Source: Palsa-360 sp963710315
GTDB lineage: Bacteria > Acidobacteriota > Terriglobia > Acidiferrales > UBA7541
DNA: 64,000 nucleotides
Direction of reading: 5' to 3'
NCBI GenBank assembly: GCA_963710315.1
Contig: CAVPZW010000009.1
Span: forward strand, 186,001-250,000
Shown piece by piece: positions 16,969-23,628 of the stretch. How positions within the stretch are numbered: position 1 is the stretch's first letter; the number at the start of each line of letters is the position of its first letter. The notes below the pieces were generated by a model, which searched no databases, was not told the DNA's origin, and saw nothing but the letters and a program-made list of their open reading frames with translations. The position numbers were made by a program, and so were the translations under genes.

Positions 16969-17988
16969 TTATCGTCCTGCTGCGGCCATGGCCATGGCTG
17001 GCTGAAGGCCCTTCATCATCGCGGCGAATCCTGCCAGATCGAGAGATTGCGGACCATCCGACAGCGCCCGCTCCGGGCACGGATGCACTTCGACGATGAT
17101 GCCGTCGGCGCCGATGGCCACAGCCGCGCGCGCGGCAGCAGGCACCAGGCTTCGGCGTCCCGTAGCGTGCGACGGATCGACCATGATGGGCAAGTGGGTA
17201 AGTTCCTTGGCCAGCGCCACGCCAGCGAGGTCCAGCGTGTTCCTCAATTCAGCGTCAAAGGTCTTGATGCCGCGCTCGCACAACACAACGTTGGGATTTC
17301 CGCCGGACAGCAAATACTCGGCCGCCAGCAGCCATTCCTTGATGGTGGCCGAAGGGCCACGCTTCAGCAGCACAGGCCGCGGCACAGTGGCCAGGCGGCG
17401 CAGCAGAGGATAATTCTGCATGTTGCGGGCGCCGACCTGCATCATGTCCGCGTACTCGACCACTGCGTCGAGATCCTCAACGCCCATGACTTCGGTGACA
17501 ATGGGCAGGCCGGTCTCTTCCCGAGCTTCCGCCAAAATCTTAAGCCCTTCCAAGCCAAGGCCCTGGAAATCGTAGGGCGAAGTGCGCGGCTTGTAGGCGC
17601 CGCCGCGAAGCAGGTGCGCTCCGGCCGCCTTGACTCCGCGCGCTGTTTCCATCAATTGCTCGCGCGACTCGACCGAGCATGGCCCGGCGATCACCACGAG
17701 GTTCGGCCCGCCGATCTTTACGCCGCGCACGTCCACCACCGTGCCCTTGGGCTGCAGTTCGCGGCTGACCAGCGTGAAAGGCTGCGAAATGGAGATGATA
17801 TCGTCCACGCCAGGGGCCACGCGGAGCGCTTCGACTTCGGCGCGGCGTCCGCGATTCTTTCCGACTACGCCAATGACGGTGCGCTCGGCTCCCTCAATCA
17901 GATGGGGGAGAAACCCGCATTCCTTGATTCTTTCCATAACGTGCTGCACCTGCTCTTTCGTTGCGGTTGCTGACATGTTGACGATCAT
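16969..17988 (-). CDS. aroF: 3-deoxy-7-phosphoheptulonate (DAHP) synthase, type I-beta with regulatory N-domain
   Basis: 339 residues from ATG 17988 (AAAGGAG, 8-base spacing). Residues about 1-75 match the ferredoxin-like/ACT-like regulatory domain of Thermotoga-type DAHP synthases (ERTVIGVVGKNRG), which gives Tyr/Phe feedback. The (beta/alpha)8 barrel follows: VIAGPCSVESREQ, LRGGAYKPRTSPYDFQG, QVGARNMQN, VLLKRGPSATIKEW, VDPSHATGRRSLV and DGIIVEVHP, with the metal Cys, His, Glu and Asp in these motifs. It catalyses the first step of the shikimate pathway (phosphoenolpyruvate plus erythrose 4-phosphate). The 250-base leader upstream carries a complete attenuator. Confidence 0.95.
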   Translation of the reverse strand: MIVNMSATATKEQVQHVMERIKECGFLPHLIEGAERTVIGVVGKNRGRRAEVEALRVAPGVDDIISISQPFTLVSRELQPKGTVVDVRGVKIGGPNLVVIAGPCSVESREQLMETARGVKAAGAHLLRGGAYKPRTSPYDFQGLGLEGLKILAEAREETGLPIVTEVMGVEDLDAVVEYADMMQVGARNMQNYPLLRRLATVPRPVLLKRGPSATIKEWLLAAEYLLSGGNPNVVLCERGIKTFDAELRNTLDLAGVALAKELTHLPIMVDPSHATGRRSLVPAAARAAVAIGADGIIVEVHPCPERALSDGPQSLDLAGFAAMMKGLQPAMAMAAAGR

Positions 17989-18071
17989 CGGAAAAGCTCC
18001 TTTGGCTATCTGCTTTGCGGCCGGCTCTTGCGGTAGCCTGCGCGCGACCCTCAGGGACAATTCAGGGCAAT

Positions 18072-18104
18072 AAAAAAGCCGCGGACCCTGTGGGTTCTCG
18101 CGGC
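18072..18104 (-). terminator. Rho-independent attenuator terminator in the aroF leader
   Basis: Read on the minus strand: GCCGCG (18104-18099), AGA, ACCC, loop ACA, GGGT, C, CGCGGC (18083-18078), then TTTTTT (18077-18072). It lies 83 bases upstream of the aroF start in the direction of transcription. Its 5' arm overlaps the segment that can pair with the antiterminator strand. Confidence 0.88.
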
Positions 18105-18198
18105 CAGTTCTGGGATTCTTTTCGCGCTATCTGACTTGTCTCTTTACCTCGTCCTGCGCGCGATCCGCCCCTGGCCGCTTCCCAACCAAGGGAAGCGG
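18100..18198 (-). promoter_or_regulatory. Mutually exclusive attenuator hairpins (segments 1:2 and 2:3) of the aroF leader
   Basis: Segment 1 CCGCTTCCC (18198-18190) and segment 2 GGGAAGCGG (18183-18175) form a perfect 9-bp hairpin inside the leader-peptide codons. Segment 2 continues as GCGGCCAG (18178-18171), which is perfectly complementary to CTGGCCGC (18107-18100), the 5' side of the terminator stem. Pairing 2:3 therefore blocks the terminator, and pairing 1:2 permits it. A ribosome held at the Phe/Trp/Tyr codons would cover segment 1 and favour read-through. Confidence 0.85.
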
Positions 18199-18236
18199 TA
18201 CGTAAAGGCGAACCAAGAATAATAGTGTGAATGCAT
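18144..18236 (-). CDS. Aromatic amino-acid leader peptide, 30 residues (attenuation)
   Basis: ORF from ATG 18236 to TAA at 18144-18146. Residues 5-17 contain three Tyr, two Trp and three Phe (HYYSWFAFTYRFPW), far above chance. The rest is Gly/Arg-rich. There is no Shine-Dalgarno site. The predicted promoter places transcription start only 2-3 bases before the ATG, so translation is probably leaderless or nearly so. The peptide would sense the charged tRNA supply of all three aromatic amino acids and control aroF downstream, as trpL and pheL do in Enterobacteria. The peptide itself probably has no other function. Confidence 0.85.
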   Translation of the reverse strand: MHSHYYSWFAFTYRFPWLGSGQGRIARRTR

Positions 18237-18245
18237 GCGAGTGTG

Positions 18246-18274
18246 AGGATACGCAGTTGCGGGCCTAATGTCAA
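18246..18274 (-). promoter_or_regulatory. Sigma70-type promoter of the aroF leader
   Basis: On the minus strand TTGACA (18274-18269), exactly 17 bases, TATCCT (18251-18246). The -35 box is perfect and the -10 box matches 4 of 6. The start would fall at about 18238-18240, next to the leader-peptide ATG at 18236. Confidence 0.75.
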
Positions 18275-18320
18275 GGATTTACCGGACGGCGGCACATGCC
18301 ACCCAAAGACCCGTATCTCA

Positions 18321-18457
18321 ACACAGAGGACACGGAGAAAAGAGGAGAAAGGCTGAGAATGCCAAACCTTTGCATGAAGTAATCTTAATTCCCGCGCCTT
18401 TCTCTATCTTTTTTGTCTTTCTCCGCCGTTCTCCTCTTTTCTCCGTGTCCTCTGTGT
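18321..18457. repeat. Long inverted repeat, family B (ACACAGAGGACACGG core)
   Basis: Perfect 29-bp arms at 18321-18349 and 18429-18457, separated by 79 bases without an ORF. The arm reads as degenerate repeats of ACACAGAGGA/CACGGAGAAA. It resembles family A (51831 and others) in being a tandem-like phrase present as an inverted pair, but differs in sequence. It fills most of the gap between the aroF promoter and the lipid kinase gene. Confidence 0.85.
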
Positions 18458-18568
18458 TAGAGCTTTTTCCTTCTGGCATTGTAAAATTAGATCGTCCGCG
18501 CGAAACAGGCTGTGCGTTTTGCGTTCAGGTAAGTTATCTTACGTTCTCTTTGATTGCGCGCTGTTTGA

Positions 18569-19507
18569 ATGGAGTCGAACCGGGTGCCTATGCAGGTTCG
18601 AGACGCAGTGCTGATCGTCAATCCCACAGCCGGCGGCGGACGCCGGGTGCCGCAGTTGGACGAAGCGCGCCGCATTTTCCGCGGCGCCGGAATCGAGACA
18701 GAGCTTCAGAACACCACAGCTGCGGGCGAGGCGACCGCAATGGCGCGCCGCGCGGTGGAAGAATCGCGCCAACTGGTGATCGCCTGCGGAGGCGACGGCA
18801 CGGTGAATGAAGTTGTGAACGGCCTGGCATGCAGCCAGGTGCCGCTGGCTGTTTTGCCGGCGGGGACGGCCAATGTCCTGGCGAAGGAATTGTCCCTGCC
18901 CTGGAATTTGCCGCGCGCCGCGGAGCTCATCGTGCGCGCTCCCTACCGGCGCATTGCGCTTGGCCTGGCCATCCCGGAAAAATCGAGCGGTGAGCCGCGC
19001 TACTTCCTAAGCCTGGCGGGAGCGGGAGCCGACGGCGCTCTGGTGTCCGCCGTGCGCCCGGAAATCAAGCTGAAGGCCGGCATCCTGGCTTATTGGCAGG
19101 AAGGCTTTCGGCAATTGTCGAAATACGATTTCCCCATGTTTCGAACATCCATGGCGGGTGGCGCGCCTGACATTGACGCGTCGCTGGTGATCGTGGGCCG
19201 CACAAAAAATTATGGCGGGCCTTTCAAAATCACCACCGAAGCCGGGCTGACGCAGCCTGATTTCGAATTGGCGTTCGTCACCACGCGCAGCGCCTGGCGA
19301 TACATCGCGTACTTGCCGCTGATCTGGGCGGGAAAGCTGCGCGGCGCGCGATACGTGCGGTTTATTAAAACCAATTCCCTGCACTGCGTTTCCAACAGCG
19401 CGTCACAAGTTCAGATCCAGGTGGATGGAGAACCTGCCGGGTGCCTGCCGGTCGAGTTCCGGATTGTGCCCGACGCCCTTACCCTCGCCATGCCCGATCC
19501 GGTGTAG
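18569..19507 (+). CDS. Diacylglycerol/sphingosine kinase-family lipid kinase (YegS/DagK-like)
   Basis: 312 residues. The N-terminal catalytic lobe has the P-loop-like segment LIVNPTAGGGRR and the signature ACGGDGTVNEVVNGL (about 75-90), followed by VLPAGTANVLAKEL. The C-terminal lobe ends with QIQVDGEPAG, typical of the family. It is a cytoplasmic or peripheral enzyme that phosphorylates a lipid alcohol with ATP. The start may be ATG 18569 or ATG 18590; neither has a clear ribosome site. It stands alone between repeats. Confidence 0.88.
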   Translation: MESNRVPMQVRDAVLIVNPTAGGGRRVPQLDEARRIFRGAGIETELQNTTAAGEATAMARRAVEESRQLVIACGGDGTVNEVVNGLACSQVPLAVLPAGTANVLAKELSLPWNLPRAAELIVRAPYRRIALGLAIPEKSSGEPRYFLSLAGAGADGALVSAVRPEIKLKAGILAYWQEGFRQLSKYDFPMFRTSMAGGAPDIDASLVIVGRTKNYGGPFKITTEAGLTQPDFELAFVTTRSAWRYIAYLPLIWAGKLRGARYVRFIKTNSLHCVSNSASQVQIQVDGEPAGCLPVEFRIVPDALTLAMPDPV

Positions 19508-19527
19508 TATTTCCCGCGGCGGTTTTT

Positions 19528-19627
19528 AGTAGCACAGGCACTCTGCCTGTGCGATTTTTGCGATTGATTATTTTGCGGATGCGCTAAATCTTTAGAAAAG
19601 CGCACAGGCAAGAGTGCCTGTGCTACT
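19528..19627. repeat. Palindromic repeat, family C
   Basis: Arms AGTAGCACAGGCACTCTGCC and its near-complement at 19602-19627, with a 48-base centre. The core is the ACTC/GAGT variant (CACTCTGCCTG) of the family. It lies between two plus-strand genes. Confidence 0.8.
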
Positions 19628-19654
19628 GAGCCGAGAAATTCGAATTCACTTGCA

Positions 19655-20656
19655 ATGGAACCCATCACACATGCGCTGACTTCCTTTGCGCTGAGCCGCG
19701 CGGGATTGAATAAAATTTCGCGCGCGGCAACGCCAATGCTGCTCGTCTCCGGGCTGATTGCGGATGTGGACTGGGTCACCCGGCTCGGCGGAGCTTCCGC
19801 GTTCCTGCACGGGCATCGAACGGCGACGCATTCGCTGGTCGGCACGGCGGCAATCGCCGCGGGGGTTGCGGGCGCCGCGTGGCTCGTCGGGCGCAAGCAT
19901 GCGAAATACGCGGTGGGGCTGCTGCCCGCTCTCGTGATTTGCGCGATTGGCGCGGGAGCGCATCTGTTGCTGGACCTGCTTAATGGCTACGGGGTGATGC
20001 TGCTATGGCCCTTTCGCGCCCGGTGGTATGCGTGGGATCTGGCGGACTCGGTGGACTCCTGGATTTTATTCTTCCTGATTGTGGGACTGCTCGTTCCAGA
20101 ATTATTTCGGCTGGTTCACGAAGAAATTGGGTCGAGGCCGAAACGCAATGGGCGCCAGCGCGGAGCGATCTTCGGCCTTGCGTGCGTGGCGCTGGTTATC
20201 GCGGGGCGGGGAATTTCGCACCAGCGGGCCATTGCGCTGCTCGATGCGCGCGTGTATCGCGAGCAAACTCCTCTGGTGGTGGCGGCGTTTCCCAGGCCGT
20301 CGAATCCGCTTCTGTGGTCCGGAGTGGTGGAAACGGACAACGCGCTTTTCAACGTGGAAGTCCCGCTTGGCCCGGGGCGGGCGTTCGACCCTGAACTTGC
20401 GGATGTGCACTTCAAGCCGCAGCCATCCGTGACGATCCAGAACGCCGTCGCCAGTTCCGCGGCGATCGATTTTCTGAACTTCGCGCGTTTTCCACTGGCT
20501 AACGTGGAACCCAAGGGCGACGGTTTTGAGGTGCGGCTGCGCGACATGCGTTTCGAGTCCGAACTGGCCGGGCGGCGCGGGGTGGTCGCCGTCATTGATT
20601 TGAACGCGCAGAGCCAGGTGATTGGCGAGCGTTTTGAATTTGACGCTTCACAGTAG
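19655..20656 (+). CDS. Membrane-bound metal-dependent hydrolase, YdjM/DUF457 family
   Basis: 333 residues. The His/Asp motifs of this family appear in order: MEPITHALTS at the N-terminus, GLIADVDWVTR, FLHGHRTATHSLVG, and AHLLLDLLNGYG. Four to five hydrophobic helices (about 60-80, 88-110, 130-155, 165-180) surround them. A soluble C-terminal domain (about 195-333) follows and is not recognised. Members are inner-membrane proteins of unknown chemistry; in Enterobacteria YdjM is LexA-controlled, but no such box was identified here. Confidence 0.82.
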   Translation: MEPITHALTSFALSRAGLNKISRAATPMLLVSGLIADVDWVTRLGGASAFLHGHRTATHSLVGTAAIAAGVAGAAWLVGRKHAKYAVGLLPALVICAIGAGAHLLLDLLNGYGVMLLWPFRARWYAWDLADSVDSWILFFLIVGLLVPELFRLVHEEIGSRPKRNGRQRGAIFGLACVALVIAGRGISHQRAIALLDARVYREQTPLVVAAFPRPSNPLLWSGVVETDNALFNVEVPLGPGRAFDPELADVHFKPQPSVTIQNAVASSAAIDFLNFARFPLANVEPKGDGFEVRLRDMRFESELAGRRGVVAVIDLNAQSQVIGERFEFDASQ

Positions 20657-20736
20657 GACAGGCTTCAGCCTGTCTGCTTTTGATTTTTGCCGTACCGGCG
20701 GAAGTCAAAAGCAAACAGGCTGAAGCCTGTTCTACT
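20652..20736. repeat. Palindromic repeat, family C
   Basis: Arms of about 32 bases with AGGACAGGCTTCAGCCTGT and its complement around an imperfect centre. The left end overlaps the last codon and stop of the preceding gene; it separates convergent genes. Confidence 0.82.
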
Positions 20737-20739
20737 CGA

Positions 20740-21354
20740 TCACGATCCACTTGCCGGGCGCGGACGAAATGCGAGCAACGACAAGAGGTAGAGGCAAAGC
20801 ACAACACCCAGCGTAATCCCCGCAACTTCCAGTTTGTGTGTCAGCAGAAACTGGCCTGCCTGATCGCCGTAACGAATGGCCAGAAAACCTTCGCCAAAAT
20901 ATCGAATGGCGCGCGCAGCCAGCAAACCCAGCACAAATTTTTGCACCGGCATTTCCAGTGCGCCCGCCGCAATCACAAATACTTTGAAGGGAGTTGGAGG
21001 AGGCAGAAGGGCCGTCACCAAAATGCTGAGGAAGCCGTTGCGGTTGATCCAGGCGTGAATGTGCTTGGCGCGTGGCCCGGCATGCTTGTGAAACATGGCT
21101 TCCCCGCCCTTGCGCGCAAGGTAATACAGGAAGAGGCAGCCCGCGACAGACCCCAGAGTGGCCATCGCCGCGTAATACGGCATGCGCGCCGGATTGTGCA
21201 CGGAAAGGTCGATCAATAACAGATCGTTAATCACCGGAAAGGAAAGCACGGAGGAGTCCAGAAACGCGATCAGGAAAAGGCCCAGCCCTCCGGTTGAGGC
21301 GACAATCGCCTGGAGCCAGTGAGGCAGATGAAATTTTGGTGTCGGCATGTTCAT
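20740..21354 (-). CDS. VTT/DedA-like (SNARE-associated) inner-membrane protein
   Basis: 204 residues with four to five membrane helices (about 15-35, 62-80, 110-130, 175-195). The VTT signature region runs through FLDSSVLSFPVINDLLL, GCLFLYYLARKGGEA and ALLPPPTPFKVFVIAAGALEM. DedA/VTT proteins act in lipid scrambling and envelope homeostasis. It is divergent from the mini-multicopper-oxidase gene, with 159 bases between. The start ATG at 21354 is followed by a second candidate ATG two codons later. Confidence 0.82.
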   Translation of the reverse strand: MNMPTPKFHLPHWLQAIVASTGGLGLFLIAFLDSSVLSFPVINDLLLIDLSVHNPARMPYYAAMATLGSVAGCLFLYYLARKGGEAMFHKHAGPRAKHIHAWINRNGFLSILVTALLPPPTPFKVFVIAAGALEMPVQKFVLGLLAARAIRYFGEGFLAIRYGDQAGQFLLTHKLEVAGITLGVVLCLYLLSLLAFRPRPASGS

Positions 21355-21440
21355 AAACGAAATTGAAAGAGTGAGATTGTATCAGAGTGAATCCGCCAGC
21401 ACGTGCTGTGAGTGTGGCAAGAAACTTGAGGGTTTCCTGC

Positions 21441-21469
21441 TTGACACGATCAGACGCCGAATGGATTAT
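21441..21469 (+). promoter_or_regulatory. Sigma70-type promoter of the mini-multicopper-oxidase gene
   Basis: TTGACA at 21441-21446, a 17-base spacer, and GATTAT at 21464-21469 (4 of 6). The start would be near 21476, 38 bases before the ATG at 21514, with AGGA just before that ATG. Confidence 0.6.
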
Positions 21470-21513
21470 GGCGCTTCATAATCACTTCCACTTCGACCAT
21501 TCCTTAGGACGCG

Positions 21514-21927
21514 ATGATTGCCATGCTGAATCGCAGAGAATTTCTGGCCGTAACTGGGGTGAGCGCTGTGGGGGCGGCTTTGCCATCCGTGCCGCGATCT
21601 TCTTCGGTGGCGGCGCTGCCGCTGGCCAAGCCCGATCTTACGCTGCGCATTGCGCCGGGCGTGGTGATCAAGACCACGGGATACAACATGATCTTCCACA
21701 ATCATACCGGCGACACGCACCCGCTGCACCTGCACCGGCACGATTTTGAGATCGTGAAAATCGGCACGAAAAACACGACCGGCATCAAGAAGGACATCGT
21801 CAACATTGCGCGCTTCAGCGACGCGGAAGTGGATTTCGTGGCCAACCATCCCGGCCCCTCCCTGTTCCACTGCCACATGCAGCTGCACATGGATTTCGGA
21901 TTCATGGCGCCGGTGAAGTACAGTTGA
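21514..21927 (+). CDS. Miniature multicopper-oxidase-like protein with Tat-type leader
   Basis: 137 residues. A twin-arginine-like leader (LNRREFLAVTGVSAVGAALP) is followed by PDLTLRIAPGVVIKTTGYN, which resembles the opening strand of an N-terminal multicopper oxidase domain. Directly after comes the terminal copper domain: HPLHLHRHDFEI and LFHCHMQLHMDFGF. The usual 300 residues between are absent. The His and Cys ligands of the type 1 and trinuclear sites in the last domain are present, but half of the trinuclear ligands are missing. It could be an in-frame deletion remnant or a working small copper protein that oligomerises. A good promoter and an intact frame favour expression. Confidence 0.75.
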   Translation: MIAMLNRREFLAVTGVSAVGAALPSVPRSSSVAALPLAKPDLTLRIAPGVVIKTTGYNMIFHNHTGDTHPLHLHRHDFEIVKIGTKNTTGIKKDIVNIARFSDAEVDFVANHPGPSLFHCHMQLHMDFGFMAPVKYS

Positions 21928-22327
21928 GTGGATGGAAGCGCGGACGAAGAATGGTCTGTGTAAAAATAAATAGCGCGCAATAATTGCCACGAACTTTTTC
22001 GGAATTTTCAGCCCAAACGATTATCGATCATCCATTTCATGAATTGCCCGAAGTCCCGTAGGGACGACATATCGTAGCCCAGCGTGAAACGGTGGGGGCG
22101 CACAACCGAGAGAGTGAAGCCCCGCAGGGGCGGCACAATCATTAGCTCAAAGGATTGTGCCGTCCCTACGGGACTTAGGTTGATTACGCTCCATCACCCA
22201 CCGTTTCACGCTGGGCTACGATATGTCGTCCCTATGGGACTGGCGATGATGCGGGGAACGATTTTTATTTTATGGGGCAACATAGGTGCACTGAGTTCTG
22301 AGACGAATCGAATCGGGGAAAAGAATA
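21928..22327. other. Intergenic region dominated by a nested palindrome
   Basis: No gene is seen. 22052-22241 is repeat family E. The remaining sequence before the TfoX-like gene (22242-22327) shows no clear promoter. Confidence 0.5.
22052..22241. repeat. Nested long palindrome, family E (TCCCGTAGGGAC / CCCAGCGTGAAACG)
   Basis: Outer arms of about 45 bases (22052-22096 and 22197-22241) contain TCGTAGCCCAGCGTGAAACG and complement. Inner arms contain GGCACAATC / GATTGTGCC. Short GTCCCTACGGGAC-type palindromes occur within the arms. The only copy in the window. Confidence 0.85.
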
Positions 22328-22849
22328 GTGCGTCGATTCCCGAAAACCTCCGCCAACAACTTCTTCCCCATGCCTGGCAGCGAGCGCTTGGCCCCGAAGA
22401 AGCGCAAGCCCATCCCGCACGAGTTCGTCCTGGACGCGATCGCTTCGCTGGCTCCCAGGACCCATTCCATGTTTGGCTGCCTGGCGGTATATGTGAAGGA
22501 CAAGATTGTTCTCATCTTGCGCGACAAGCCAGACAACGACGAGGACAACGGTGTGTGGCTGGCCACGACCGAGGAGCACCATGAAAGCTTGCGCCGAGAA
22601 TTCCCTTCCATGCGGTCCATTCAAGTTTTCGGAAGCGGCACGACCGGCTGGCAAGTGCTTCCCGCAGAGGAGGAAGATTTCGAGCAGGCGGCGCTTCGCG
22701 CCTGCGAGTTGATTGTGGCCGGAGATCCCCGGATCGGCAAAATACCGGGAGCGAAGCGGGCCGCGCAATCGAAAAGCGAAAGGAAGGGAAAAGCTTCCAA
22801 GCGGGCCAAGAAAAACACATGTGCCGCCAAAAGAAAAATGCGACGGTAA
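22328..22849 (+). CDS. TfoX N-terminal-like protein with Lys/Arg-rich tail
   Basis: Up to 173 residues from GTG 22328; ATG 22370 is an alternative that removes 14 residues. The middle (about 30-135) resembles TfoX-N/YjbR-type small alpha-beta domains: HSMFGCLAVYVKDKIVLILRD, VWLATTEEHHESLRREFP, GWQVLPAEEEDFEQAA. The last 35 residues are highly basic (KSERKGKASKRAKKN), suggesting nucleic-acid contact. TfoX-N domains are associated with competence regulation in some Gammaproteobacteria, but most members have unknown roles. It is followed after about 107 bases by the DinB-like gene. Confidence 0.6.
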   Translation: MRRFPKTSANNFFPMPGSERLAPKKRKPIPHEFVLDAIASLAPRTHSMFGCLAVYVKDKIVLILRDKPDNDEDNGVWLATTEEHHESLRREFPSMRSIQVFGSGTTGWQVLPAEEEDFEQAALRACELIVAGDPRIGKIPGAKRAAQSKSERKGKASKRAKKNTCAAKRKMRR

Positions 22850-22956
22850 CGTCACAACCCGAGCCGATTGGGACATGGCGATGCGCTTCCGCTTGAACCG
22901 GCCCTGCATCCGTCGTATCCTGCCAAGACCGAGTGATCTCAAAGGAGAAAATAGGA

Positions 22957-23490
22957 ATGAAACGATTAATGTCCCTGGTAATTTTTTGTTTGCTAGCGCC
23001 CATGATTGCGCATGCGCAAGATGCGGCCAAGAATCCACTAGCTGCCACCCTTCGCAAGTCTTTCGACGACTATGCTAAGAACCTGGTGGCCACCGCGCAG
23101 ATCATGCCCGAGGAAAAATACAGTTTCAAACCGACGCCCGAAAACATGACGTTTGGAAAGACGATTGGCCACATTGCCGATGTGAACAACAACGTGTGCT
23201 CCAAACTTTTCACGCCTCCTGCAACGCCCTTCGCAAAAAGCTCCGAGACCGATTCCAAAGCCAAGCTGGTCGCCGGGCTTCAAGCGTCCATGGATTATTG
23301 CGGAGAACAGTTCTCAAAGTTAACGGATGCCAACCTGTCTGAAATGGTGCCGTTTTTCGGCGGACAAAAGATCACGCGACTTGGCGCAGCCAATGCGGTG
23401 ATCATCGATTTCGCGGATCACTACGCAGGGCTCTCGATTCACCTGCGCATGAACGGCCTGCTGCCGCCCACCGCGCAAAAGAAAATGTAA
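22957..23490 (+). CDS. Exported DinB-like four-helix protein
   Basis: 177 residues from ATG 22957, with AAAGGAGA upstream and a signal peptide (MKRLMSLVIFCLLAPMIAHAQ). The mature domain is a DinB/YfiT-type four-helix bundle: KYSFKPTPENMTFGKTIGHIAD, then DFADHYAGLSIHLRMNG near the end, which provides the His residues of the usual metal triad. Most DinB proteins are cytoplasmic metal-dependent transferases or hydrolases; this one is predicted to be periplasmic. A terminator follows. Confidence 0.8.
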   Translation: MKRLMSLVIFCLLAPMIAHAQDAAKNPLAATLRKSFDDYAKNLVATAQIMPEEKYSFKPTPENMTFGKTIGHIADVNNNVCSKLFTPPATPFAKSSETDSKAKLVAGLQASMDYCGEQFSKLTDANLSEMVPFFGGQKITRLGAANAVIIDFADHYAGLSIHLRMNGLLPPTAQKKM

Positions 23491-23519
23491 GCATTCAGCA
23501 AAGTTTCGCGGAAACAAAA

Positions 23520-23560
23520 AGGGCAGCCGGGTTAGATTCCCCGCTGCCCCTGTTCTTTTT
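23520..23560 (+). terminator. Rho-independent terminator after the DinB-like gene
   Basis: GGGCAGC, C, GGG, loop, CCC, C, GCTGCCC followed by CTGTTCTTTTT. A 7-bp stem, a single mismatch, then 3 bp; about 30 bases after the stop codon. Confidence 0.7.
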
Positions 23561-23628
23561 CGGTCGCTACGCGGAACAACAAAATAGATCGCTTCTTCCG
23601 CAACCTGTTTAGAGTTAGAGGTTGTCAG

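Noticed and set aside
18072..18236. T-box or other riboswitch reading of the aroF leader
   Set aside because: The aromatic-rich ORF with overlapping hairpins explains the structure fully; no T-box consensus was seen.
15688..20736. Family C palindromes as simple rho-independent terminators
   Set aside because: Most lack a T-run after the stem and also occur between divergent or co-directional genes; only the units at 48470 and 61187 have terminator form.
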